DNA of 7,077 bases from Candidatus Omnitrophota bacterium (lineage in GTDB: Bacteria > Omnitrophota > Gorgyraeia > Zapsychrales > Zapsychraceae). The notes beneath the pieces were generated by a model. The model was not told the origin of the DNA. It saw nothing but the letters and a program-made list of their open reading frames with translations, and made no database searches. The stretch lies in contig JAGOSC010000087.1 of assembly GCA_018062515.1 (NCBI GenBank), positions 1-7,077 on the forward strand, read 5' to 3'. Below, one piece after another: positions 1-6,025 of this stretch. Position 1 is the first letter of the stretch. Each line of letters opens with the position of its first letter. The translations under genes were made by a program, and so were the position numbers.

Positions 1-94
1 GTCCCCATTCGTGAACAACAATCAAAATACTGAGGACAGCAATAAAAACGGCCGTGCTTCCAATACCATTTAAAATCCCTTCAAATGCGATCAT
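1..94 (-). CDS. rseP: RseP-type site-2 intramembrane metalloprotease, N-terminal fragment cut by the window edge
   Basis: Only the first 31 codons are present; the gene runs off the left edge. Translation from the ATG at 94-92 gives a short polar start, a hydrophobic helix (about residues 14-27) and then His28-Glu29-Trp30-Gly31. The last base in the window is the first base of the next codon (C), which would fit the second His of an HExxH zinc site. A zinc-binding HExxH at the end of the first membrane helix, near residue 25, is the hallmark of RseP/S2P proteases, which cleave anti-sigma factors or remnant signal peptides within the inner membrane. The start overlaps the dxr stop as ATGA. An AAAGG lies about 12 bases upstream inside dxr, so translational coupling is likely. 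A position directly after uppS-cdsA-dxr is the classical location of rseP. The PDZ domains and the C-terminal half of the active site are outside the window. Confidence 0.87.
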   Translation of the reverse strand, partial: MIAFEGILNGIGSTAVFIAVLSILIVVHEWG

Positions 95-1254
95 TTTTTA
101 TGGATAACCTTTCTTGTTTCAACTCTGGCCCATTGATCGGCCTCTAAAATCTGATTAAGTTTTGGGTTTGAAATGACTTTATGTTTTGTGATTAATTTTT
201 CTATAATTTTAGGTATTTCTGTAAATTTAATTTTTCCATTTAAGTAAGCCTCGACGACTTCTTCGTCGGCAGCATTTAATACACTCGGCAACGTGCCTCC
301 CGTTTTAGCCACATGAATGGCTAAAGATAACGCCGGAAATTTTTTGTAATTCGGTTTCTCAAAATTTAAAGATTTCAGCTGGTAAAAATCCATATTTTTC
401 AGCCCGACGTTTAATCGTTCTGGATACGTCAGCGCGTACTGAATAGGTAATCGCATATCGGTGACACCCAGCTGAGCCATAATTGATCCGTCTATGAATT
501 CAACCATGGAATGAATGACGGCTTCGGGGTGTATAATCACTTCTATTTGATCTGCTCTTAAATTGAACAAACGCATCGCTTCAATAATTTCAAATCCTTT
601 ATTCATCAAAGTCGCTGAATCAACCGTGATTTTCTTTCCCATTTTCCAACGCGGATGCGCCAAAACTTCTTGAACAGTTAATCGATCAAATTTTGATGAA
701 TCAATTTTTCTTAGCGTTCCACCCGACGCAGTTAACCACACCTTTTTTAATTCCTGACGATTTTGTCCCTGTAAACACTGAAAAATCGCGCTTTGCTCAC
801 TGTCGACGGGAATAATCACCGCTTTATGACGGCGAGCTTCCGACATAATGATATCGCCGGCAATAACCAGAGCTTCCTTATTAGCGGGAGCAACCGTTTT
901 TCCATGACGAACAGCACTTAAAAAAGGGGCCAACGCCGCACTTCCACGCATTCCGATGACAATATTCGTCACGGCTTTTTCTGCGACCAATACCTCCAAG
1001 TCTTTATCAACATTGATAAATTTAACACGCGGTAAACGACGTTTCTTAAAATATTTAAAACCTACATCGCTGACCGCTACATACTTTGGAGAAAACAGCT
1101 TAATTTGTTTTTCAAGGAGCTCTACATTGTTATATGCGCTTAACCCAAAGACTTTAAAACGATTCGGGTAGCGCTCAATGACTTTTAAAGTATTGATTCC
1201 GATCGAACCCGTCGATCCTAAGACGACAACATTTTTGAAATCAGTGGACGACAT
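91..1254 (-). CDS. dxr: 1-deoxy-D-xylulose 5-phosphate reductoisomerase (MEP pathway)
   Basis: Full-length DXR (387 aa, normal for the family). It converts DXP to 2-C-methyl-D-erythritol 4-phosphate with NADPH and a divalent metal, the committed step of non-mevalonate isoprenoid synthesis in the cytoplasm. Visible motifs are the NADPH-binding GSTGSIG (residues 13-19), NKE (125-127), the metal ligands Asp151 and Glu153 in DSE, ASGG (176-179), the substrate loop HPRWKMG (200-206), VDSATLMNKG (211-220) with the third metal ligand Glu222, and GVTDMRLPI (263-271). The ATG start is forced: the codon just before it in frame is TGA, and the GSTGSIG motif follows closely. I see no Shine-Dalgarno sequence. 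The gene begins 14 bases before the end of cdsA, so ribosomes probably reinitiate after finishing cdsA. Its stop overlaps the rseP start by 4 bases. DXR supplies the precursors used by the neighbouring UppS. Confidence 0.97.
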   Translation of the reverse strand: MSSTDFKNVVVLGSTGSIGINTLKVIERYPNRFKVFGLSAYNNVELLEKQIKLFSPKYVAVSDVGFKYFKKRRLPRVKFINVDKDLEVLVAEKAVTNIVIGMRGSAALAPFLSAVRHGKTVAPANKEALVIAGDIIMSEARRHKAVIIPVDSEQSAIFQCLQGQNRQELKKVWLTASGGTLRKIDSSKFDRLTVQEVLAHPRWKMGKKITVDSATLMNKGFEIIEAMRLFNLRADQIEVIIHPEAVIHSMVEFIDGSIMAQLGVTDMRLPIQYALTYPERLNVGLKNMDFYQLKSLNFEKPNYKKFPALSLAIHVAKTGGTLPSVLNAADEEVVEAYLNGKIKFTEIPKIIEKLITKHKVISNPKLNQILEADQWARVETRKVIHKK

Positions 1255-2068
1255 TCAATGCAATTAAATAAAAATAGAATACTGGTGCTGAAAATAATAA
1301 GCTATCGATGGCATCCAATGCGCCTCCCAAAGCCGGCAGCATCTTACCCGAGTCTTTAACGCCACAATCACGTTTAAGCATGGATTCGGACATATCACCC
1401 AATTGACCTAATCCGCCAAAAACAGCGCCCATGGCGGCTATATGTAATATCGAAAAGTTTAACTCTTGAGGTATTAGAGAGGAGCCTAAAACAGCGGCTA
1501 ATACACTGAATAATGTACTGCCTAATGCTCCCTCAACTGTTTTGTTCGGACTGATTTTAGGAACCAAAAGTTTTTTGCCGAACTTTTTACCAATCAGTAA
1601 TGCGCCCATATCTCCGCATTTAGTGACTAATAGTAAAAATCCTAAAAGTTTCACTCCCGCCAGAGGTACTTCAGGCATTAAGTAACGTATCTTTACTAAA
1701 AAACTGAAAAACCAAGACACATATAACACGCCAAAAAGGGTCGTTGAAATCCCGACGATGGCATTATGATTATCATTTCGGCTTAACTGTAAAATAAAAA
1801 TAGTCAAAAGAGCGATGACAATAAAAAATACGTCCCATTTGCGAGTCGGTTCGATTTGAAAAAATGCTAATAGAGGAATAATTGTGCCGATCGCTATTCC
1901 CGTATAACTGTAAATCGGTATCCCTTTTTTCTTAATCAGATAAAAAAATTCATATAAGCCCGCGATAGTTAATGTTAACAGCACGATGAGAAAAATCCAT
2001 TGATTCAATACCGCCCCAATGGTCAGAGAAATCATAATAGTCGAACTTATCCAGCGGTCTTTATTCAT
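1241..2068 (-). CDS. cdsA: Phosphatidate cytidylyltransferase (CDP-diglyceride synthase)
   Basis: Integral inner-membrane enzyme (275 aa) that makes CDP-diacylglycerol from phosphatidic acid and CTP, the branch point to all phospholipids. Several hydrophobic helices fill the N-terminal half (about 8-45, 55-72, 79-95, 104-125). The C-terminal half carries the family motifs: GDMGALLIGKKFGKK (152-166), SPNKTVEG (173-180), GQLGDMSESMLKR (221-233), GVKDSGKMLP (236-245) and LDAIDSLLFSAPV (251-263). Within the family signature, the usual His of the P-x-H-G-G segment is Leu247 and the Arg of LDRxD is Ala253, although both Asp residues (252 and 255) are kept. I recall similar replacements in Planctomycetota-like CdsA proteins, so I read this as a lineage variant, not a dead enzyme. 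The ATG lies inside the end of uppS (8-base overlap, ATGAATAA) with only a weak AAGAAA upstream. The 3' end overlaps dxr by 14 bases. Confidence 0.94.
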   Translation of the reverse strand: MNKDRWISSTIMISLTIGAVLNQWIFLIVLLTLTIAGLYEFFYLIKKKGIPIYSYTGIAIGTIIPLLAFFQIEPTRKWDVFFIVIALLTIFILQLSRNDNHNAIVGISTTLFGVLYVSWFFSFLVKIRYLMPEVPLAGVKLLGFLLLVTKCGDMGALLIGKKFGKKLLVPKISPNKTVEGALGSTLFSVLAAVLGSSLIPQELNFSILHIAAMGAVFGGLGQLGDMSESMLKRDCGVKDSGKMLPALGGALDAIDSLLFSAPVFYFYLIALNVVH

Positions 2069-2804
2069 TTATTTTTTCTTGAGATAAAAGGTTTCCAAAA
2101 CGTCTTTGTCTATTTTGATAATCAATCAATGCTTCATCAAAGGATGCGGCATCAAAATCCGGCCAAAATTTCTCGGTAAAATAAAGTTCGGCATACGATA
2201 ACTGCCATAATAAAAAATTACTGATTCTTTTTTCTCCGGATGTACGGATTAATAAATCAGGATCAGGTAATTCCCGAGTATACAGCGACTGATTAATCGT
2301 ATCTTCACTAATCTCTTCAACTTTTAAAGAACCATTCTTAACAGACTCTGAAATCTTTTTTACGGCATCAACAATTTCTATACGAGAACCATAATTAAAC
2401 GCAAGATTGATATTTAAACCCGTGTTATCCTTCGTCTCATTTTCAACCATTTTAATGGCATCCAGCACGGTCTGCGGCAATCCTGCCTCTCGGCCAATCA
2501 TCCGGAAGCGCATATTATTTTCTTTTAACTTCTTTATCTTCCGATTAAGGACAGCCGTAACAATATTCATAATCGTTGAAACTTCATTGCTCGGCCTGTT
2601 CCAATTCTCAGAGGAAAACGTATAAAGAGTGACGGCTTTTATGCCGATTTCGCTGGCATAATCAATAATTTCTTCGACGCGTTTAACACCAGCAATATGA
2701 CCTTGAGTCCGGGAAAGATTTTGCTGCTCGGCCCATCGCCCATTTCCGTCCATAATGATGGCAACATGATTCGGTAATCTCTGTATATCTATTTTGTTAT
2801 TCAT
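2061..2804 (-). CDS. uppS: Isoprenyl transferase / undecaprenyl diphosphate synthase
   Basis: Complete cis-prenyltransferase of 247 aa. It condenses isopentenyl diphosphate onto farnesyl (or similar) diphosphate to form the C55 lipid carrier for peptidoglycan and surface polysaccharides. Motifs are HVAIIMDGNGRW (13-24, catalytic Asp19), QGHIAGV (34-40), the SSENW loop (64-68), FNYGSR (136-141) and the C-terminal signature DLLIRTSGEKRISNFLLWQ (183-201) followed by YAELYF (204-209). The exact chain length of the product cannot be read from sequence, so 'isoprenyl transferase' is the safer name. The start ATG has only a weak GAG close upstream. It lies 15 bases beyond a terminator-like hairpin, which suggests that uppS heads a new transcript. 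It overlaps cdsA by 8 bases. Within the block it consumes isoprenoid units from the DXR-dependent pathway. Confidence 0.96.
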   Translation of the reverse strand: MNNKIDIQRLPNHVAIIMDGNGRWAEQQNLSRTQGHIAGVKRVEEIIDYASEIGIKAVTLYTFSSENWNRPSNEVSTIMNIVTAVLNRKIKKLKENNMRFRMIGREAGLPQTVLDAIKMVENETKDNTGLNINLAFNYGSRIEIVDAVKKISESVKNGSLKVEEISEDTINQSLYTRELPDPDLLIRTSGEKRISNFLLWQLSYAELYFTEKFWPDFDAASFDEALIDYQNRQRRFGNLLSQEKINE

Positions 2805-2810
2805 TTCTCA

Positions 2811-2842
2811 ATAAATAAAATGGGGGATATATAATCCCCCAT
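2811..2842 (-). terminator. Intrinsic terminator-like hairpin between the envelope gene pair and uppS
   Basis: On the minus strand there is a perfect 9-bp stem, ATGGGGGAT (2842-2834) pairing with ATCCCCCAT (2828-2820), with a 5-base loop TATAT. It is followed by a T-rich tail TTTATTTAT (2819-2811). Five consecutive G-C pairs plus a T-rich tail fit a rho-independent terminator. The hairpin starts 38 bases after the stop codon of the coiled-coil gene. The tail is broken by A residues, so termination may be incomplete, with some read-through into uppS. The AAGCTT repeats at 2867-2862 and 2853-2848 could form a second, weaker stem just upstream. The plus strand has no T-rich tail after the stem, so it is not bidirectional. 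Confidence 0.7.
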
Positions 2843-2855
2843 CTTTAAGCTTCAA
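2828..2855 (-). promoter_or_regulatory. Candidate promoter for uppS-cdsA-dxr-rseP, overlapping the terminator hairpin
   Basis: On the minus strand TTGAAG (2855-2850) resembles a -35 box. TATATA (2833-2828), 16 bases further on, resembles a -10 box; TATATC two bases later with an 18-base spacer is an alternative. The start point would fall near 2821, leaving a leader of roughly 17 bases before the uppS ATG. The -10 candidate covers the loop of the terminator hairpin and the first base of its right arm. The match is modest, and A+T-rich intergenic DNA yields such matches by chance. It is offered because a terminator this close to uppS would otherwise leave the four-gene block without its own start. 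Confidence 0.35.
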
Positions 2856-2879
2856 ACGTTAAAGCTTCTTTAAGTTTAG

Positions 2880-3224
2880 TTACAACTGGTGTGAAATTTG
2901 TTCAAACTCAAGAATCTTTTGTTCCAAACGTTTATGTATTTCAGCTGCCTTATCCAATCGAAGTTTTAAGTCTTCATTGATCGCCGTAATTTTTTCAACC
3001 TTATTTTCAAGGTTAATGGCTTTCTGATCAGCTTTTTTTATCTGCCCTTCTAAGTCCTTGACCTGAAGCTTAGTATTCTGCAGATTTTCTTCAGCGACCA
3101 TACGATCATAACGTTCTTGTTTCAATTCATTAACCGCTTTATTAGCGCTTTTATAATAACGGTATGATAAACCTACTCCAGCTGCGGCTAAGACAAACGC
3201 AAGGATTAAGCTGAACAATTTCAT
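2880..3224 (-). CDS. Small membrane-anchored coiled-coil protein of unknown function
   Basis: I do not recognise a family for this 114-aa protein. Residues 3-20 form a hydrophobic helix after a single Lys, which fits an uncleaved anchor or a signal peptide. The Tyr/Lys-rich segment that follows (21-29) leads into a long, highly charged helix from about 30 to the C-terminus. Hydrophobic residues recur at heptad-like spacing (for example Leu72, Val76, Ile79, Leu86, Leu90, Leu100, Ile104, Phe107), with many Glu/Lys pairs and no Pro, Cys or Trp, as in a parallel coiled coil. The most likely topology is a membrane anchor with the coil in the periplasm. It starts 5 bases after the OmpA-like lipoprotein gene, with GGAAG about 12 bases upstream of its ATG, so the two are co-transcribed. 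That lipoprotein also has a coiled coil, so a physical partnership is an inference from context. A terminator hairpin follows the gene. Confidence 0.85.
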   Translation of the reverse strand: MKLFSLILAFVLAAAGVGLSYRYYKSANKAVNELKQERYDRMVAEENLQNTKLQVKDLEGQIKKADQKAINLENKVEKITAINEDLKLRLDKAAEIHKRLEQKILEFEQISHQL

Positions 3225-3229
3225 GGAAT

Positions 3230-3865
3230 TTATTTTCTTCCTTCAATTGTCGTTGGGGGCAAAATGACTATCTCAACTCGTCGATTCTTCTGACGACCTT
3301 CTTTTGAATCATTCGACTCGACTGGTCGGTACTCACCAAAACCCGTTGCGGATAATCGTGTTGGCTCGACAGAGAGTTCATTCACCATCATATGAAGAAC
3401 ACTCAATGCGCGGGCACTGGACAATTCCCAATTGGTTTTCCATCCAGAGACCTTGATAGGCACATTATCTGTATGCCCTTCAATACCTACATTTAAATCT
3501 CTAACTGTTGTGTTAAGAACTTGCGCGACTTTCTCTAATTTTTCATTCGAACCTCGACGAAGTTCAGCTTTACCTGAATCAAATAAAACTTCAGCCACAA
3601 ATGTAATGACCAAACCGCGATCATTCATTTCGACTTTAACTTCCTTGTCCCCAATTTCATTGGATAGACGACTTTCAAGTTCGTTCTTAGCTTTCTCTAA
3701 TTCTGACAATTCTCTTTCCATGTCAGACAATTCATTTTTCAAAGTGGAAATCTTTTCAACGTCAACCCGTCGTCCTTTTTGAAAAACAACGTTACATCCG
3801 CTTAAAGAAATCCCACAAACGATTAAAATCATTAGGGTAAACACTCTGTTAATAAAATAAAACAT
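3230..3865 (-). CDS. OmpA/MotB-domain peptidoglycan-binding lipoprotein with coiled-coil stalk
   Basis: Predicted 211-aa envelope lipoprotein. The N-terminus is a signal peptide with one Arg, a hydrophobic core (8-20) and the lipobox Leu21-Ser-Gly-Cys24; the lipidated Cys is followed by Asn, not the Asp that retains lipoproteins in the inner membrane of E. coli. Residues 36-70 are a Glu/Lys/Leu-rich coiled coil. From about 76 an OmpA C-terminal domain follows: VLFDSGKAEL (93-102), GIEGHTDNVPI (127-137), NWELSSARA (145-153), TGFGEYRPVESN (174-185) and KNRRVEIVI (193-201). By family knowledge Asp133 and Arg152 are the likely meso-diaminopimelate-binding pair, so the protein should tether membrane to cell wall. 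The loop between them has the longer MotB-like form, but the lipobox argues against a flagellar stator. It differs from Pal by its coiled-coil stalk, and no tol genes are nearby, so I give no symbol. It has its own candidate promoter and a strong Shine-Dalgarno site. Confidence 0.92.
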   Translation of the reverse strand: MFYFINRVFTLMILIVCGISLSGCNVVFQKGRRVDVEKISTLKNELSDMERELSELEKAKNELESRLSNEIGDKEVKVEMNDRGLVITFVAEVLFDSGKAELRRGSNEKLEKVAQVLNTTVRDLNVGIEGHTDNVPIKVSGWKTNWELSSARALSVLHMMVNELSVEPTRLSATGFGEYRPVESNDSKEGRQKNRRVEIVILPPTTIEGRK

Positions 3866-3870
3866 GCCTT

Positions 3871-3877
3871 CCTCCTT
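3871..3877 (-). promoter_or_regulatory. Strong ribosome binding site of the OmpA-like lipoprotein gene
   Basis: AAGGAGG on the minus strand lies 5 bases before the ATG at 3865-3863. It is the closest match to the anti-Shine-Dalgarno consensus in the window. It fixes the start codon and, compared with the weak or absent sites of uppS, cdsA and dxr, suggests that this lipoprotein is made in large amounts. Confidence 0.85.
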
Positions 3878-3889
3878 TTACTGTACCCC

Positions 3890-3918
3890 ACATTATCATG
3901 AGTATAATTCAAAGTCAA
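3890..3918 (-). promoter_or_regulatory. Candidate sigma70-type promoter for the lipoprotein/coiled-coil gene pair
   Basis: In the 84-base gap after purA the minus strand carries TTGACT (3918-3913), five of six consensus -35 bases. GATAAT (3897-3892), five of six -10 bases, follows 15 bases later; TAATGT (3895-3890), with a 17-base spacer, is an alternative. The start point would be about 3885, giving a leader of about 20 bases that holds the AAGGAGG site. Gap size, box quality and a strong ribosome site together support a new transcription unit here. The short spacer in the better-matching register is the main weakness. Confidence 0.6.
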
Positions 3919-3949
3919 GAAAATTGCTTTGCTGCAATAAGATACGGAA

Positions 3950-5221
3950 TTATCGGACGATAATTTCATGTCTTTTTGGGCCAGTGGAAATATATTTTAC
4001 CCCCACTTTTAAAATCTTTTCAAGACGTTGCACGTAATTTTTTGCTTTTTTCGGTAATTGATTGTATTTTTGCAAGCCATAGGTAGATGTTTGCCAGCCT
4101 TCCACCGTTTCATACACCGGAACAACGGATTCTAATAGGTCCATATCCATTGGAAATTCATGATACACCTTTCCTTTACATTTATATCCGGTACAAATCT
4201 TTATTTCCTTCAGTTCATCCAGTACATCAAGCTTCATGATAGCCAGCTCAGAAATATCATTCAGAATAATGGAATAACGAACCAAAATGCTGTCGAACCA
4301 TCCGCAGCGGCGCGGACGTCCAGTCGTTGCGCCGAACTCATTTCCCTTTGTTCGAATGATTTCCATCAAATCGTTTGAAAACTCCGTCGGAAAAGGCCCG
4401 CCGCCGACTCTCGTCGTATACGCTTTAACACAGGCGATAGATTTATCGATTCTCGTCGGGGCTACACCTGTTCCGGAACAAACTCCGCCGACAATAGAAT
4501 TAGACGAGGTGACAAATGGGTAGGTACCGAAATCAATATCGAGAAATGTACCTTGCGCGCCTTCGAACAAAACTGTTTTTTTCTTATCAATTTGTTCATT
4601 AACATACAAAGCCGTATTACAAATATACGGAGCTAATTCTTTGCCATATTTCACATATTCCTTATACATGGCGTCAAAAGAAAAACTGTCCGCGGCATAC
4701 ACCTTCTCAAAAATTTCGTTCTTCTCGAGAAGATTATCCTGCAATTTCATTTTCAAGACTTTAGGATTTAACAAGTCGATTAACCGCACGCCACAACGAG
4801 AAACTTTATCAGCGTAACAAGGACCGATACCGCGGCCCGTCGTCCCGATTTTAAACTTTCTTTTGGATTCTCTTAGCCCGTCGAGAATACGGTGATAAGG
4901 CATAATGACATGACAAAGCCCTGAAATCTTAAGTTTCTGAGGCGTAATCTTTATCCCTTTCTTCAGCAACCCATTAATCTCTTCGATTAAGACTTTTGGA
5001 TCAACGACAACTCCATTGCCAATCACGCAAACCTTTCCTTTATGAAGAATAGCCGACGGAAGCAAATGAAATACATATTCTTTGTCGCCGACAACGACGG
5101 TATGCCCGGCATTGTTACCGCCTTGATATCGGACGGTAATATCTTTATCCTGCGAAAGGATATCAATGAGTTTTCCTTTTCCTTCATCTCCCCATTGAGA
5201 TCCTATGACAGCAACATTCAT
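3950..5221 (-). CDS. purA: Adenylosuccinate synthetase
   Basis: Full-length PurA (423 aa). It joins IMP and aspartate at the expense of GTP to form adenylosuccinate, the first step from IMP to AMP, in the cytoplasm. Motifs are the GTP-binding QWGDEGKGK (9-17) with catalytic Asp12, GGNNAGHTVV (34-43) with catalytic His40, GTTGRGIGPCYADK (126-139), LFEGAQGTFLDIDFGTYPFVTSS (starting at 218), RVGGGPFPTE (271-280), GATTGRPRRCGWFD (297-310), KLDVLD (330-335) and the terminal STGPKR (412-417). All expected catalytic and base-recognition segments are intact. AAGGA lies 6 bases before the ATG, a good ribosome site. The gap from the upstream membrane-protein gene is 27 bases with no terminator, so purA is probably co-transcribed with serA. 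The gene is followed by the promoter-bearing gap ahead of the lipoprotein gene. Confidence 0.98.
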   Translation of the reverse strand: MNVAVIGSQWGDEGKGKLIDILSQDKDITVRYQGGNNAGHTVVVGDKEYVFHLLPSAILHKGKVCVIGNGVVVDPKVLIEEINGLLKKGIKITPQKLKISGLCHVIMPYHRILDGLRESKRKFKIGTTGRGIGPCYADKVSRCGVRLIDLLNPKVLKMKLQDNLLEKNEIFEKVYAADSFSFDAMYKEYVKYGKELAPYICNTALYVNEQIDKKKTVLFEGAQGTFLDIDFGTYPFVTSSNSIVGGVCSGTGVAPTRIDKSIACVKAYTTRVGGGPFPTEFSNDLMEIIRTKGNEFGATTGRPRRCGWFDSILVRYSIILNDISELAIMKLDVLDELKEIKICTGYKCKGKVYHEFPMDMDLLESVVPVYETVEGWQTSTYGLQKYNQLPKKAKNYVQRLEKILKVGVKYISTGPKRHEIIVR

Positions 5222-5248
5222 GGTTATTCCTTTTTTTTGAATTTAAAA

Positions 5249-6025
5249 TTACATGTTGTAAAAGGCGGCCAGCAATCCTATCCCGAATGATAAAAAGACA
5301 GCCGACAAATAAATATTGACTTTGGAAACAGCCTGCTCAATGTGCCTTCTAAAGTGTTCATTAAAACTATAAACAGCGGCGATAACACATAAAACAAATG
5401 TTGAAATCACATATACCGTCGAGTATAACAGCACCGCTTGTTCACCAACTTTAAACTGTTCTTTCGATATAAAATCGATTAGTATAACCGTCATTGGATA
5501 ATCATGAACAGCGAATGAACTCATTAAGACAATAACGGCGCCGAAAAGAACAGAAAAAATACAGTATAAAAGGCTAACAAAAAAAAATTTTATTCTTGGT
5601 GACCCTTTATTTTCAATCAGAAAATTCGGCTGCTTGATCCACAATTCCGATTTACTTTTTCCTCGACGCAATGTTAACCAATCCCGAAAATACAAACATC
5701 CAACAATCACGAATATCATTCCCAGCACGGCACAAAAAACTTTTATAAACAGATATACACTTTCAAGACTAAGAATAATATCAAACATTCCGTGAATCAA
5801 TAAGGCTATCGTTACGCCCTGAACGACCATACATAACAAACCGCACAGGATAACAGTTTTCTTTGTGCGGACAATATAAATCAAAAAATAAAAAAATATT
5901 AATGCTAAAGCCAAGGTATTAACGTTAAAACTATCTTCCAGACCATATGTCAACGCCAACCCAAATCCCCACGTCGAGTGGACGCGTCCCATCCAAGATT
6001 CATCCTGCTTGGCTTGTAAACTCAT
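5249..6025 (-). CDS. Six-helix membrane protein resembling the CcdA/DsbD transmembrane domain but lacking the redox Cys pair
   Basis: A 258-aa integral membrane protein with six hydrophobic segments: about 38-52, 58-79, 90-113, 146-172, 197-219 and 236-256. The pattern recalls the CcdA/DsbD electron-carrier fold. A GLxDSxNPC-like entry to helix 1 appears as GLEDSFNVN (28-36), a YFRDWL segment (112-117) ends helix 3 where relatives have a similar Asp-containing turn, and a basic, hydrophilic loop (118-146) separates two three-helix halves. The Pro-Cys expected at 35-36 is Val-Asn. The helix-4 region has Cys155 but no obvious CTG-like motif where the partner is usual. Cys61, 65, 98, 110 and 213 sit within helices. 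If related, it has probably lost thiol-disulfide transfer. This assignment rests on remembered family patterns; 'hypothetical membrane protein' is the conservative name. The ATG overlaps the serA stop (TAATG) with AAAGG 4 bases upstream, so the start is well supported. No neighbour explains its role. Confidence 0.9.
   Translation of the reverse strand: MSLQAKQDESWMGRVHSTWGFGLALTYGLEDSFNVNTLALALIFFYFLIYIVRTKKTVILCGLLCMVVQGVTIALLIHGMFDIILSLESVYLFIKVFCAVLGMIFVIVGCLYFRDWLTLRRGKSKSELWIKQPNFLIENKGSPRIKFFFVSLLYCIFSVLFGAVIVLMSSFAVHDYPMTVILIDFISKEQFKVGEQAVLLYSTVYVISTFVLCVIAAVYSFNEHFRRHIEQAVSKVNIYLSAVFLSFGIGLLAAFYNM

Noticed and set aside
956..1171. Open reading frame of 71 codons on the plus strand inside dxr.
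   Set aside because: It lies wholly antisense to the conserved N-terminal part of DXR, has no supporting ribosome site or recognisable motif, and is explained as a shadow of the real gene.
3432..3782. Plus-strand open frame of 116 codons opposite the OmpA-like lipoprotein gene.
   Set aside because: It is fully antisense to a gene with clear lipobox and OmpA motifs; its Ser-rich composition is what the complement of a Glu/Leu/Arg-rich coiled coil gives.
3230..3865. Naming the OmpA-like lipoprotein as Pal or MotB.
   Set aside because: The GHTDNVPI and NWELS segments are MotB-like, but a lipobox replaces MotB's plug and membrane helix. The coiled-coil stalk and the absence of tol or flagellar genes nearby argue against either name.
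3921..3938. Possible terminator after purA: ATTGC pairing with GCAAT followed by a T-rich run on the minus strand.
   Set aside because: The stem has only 5 pairs with two G-C pairs and a 6-base loop, too weak to list as a terminator. The purA transcript may simply read through into the lipoprotein pair.
5042..5290. Plus-strand open frame of 82 codons crossing the purA start and the gap before it.
   Set aside because: Most of it is antisense to the conserved GTP-binding region of PurA and it has no recognisable product.
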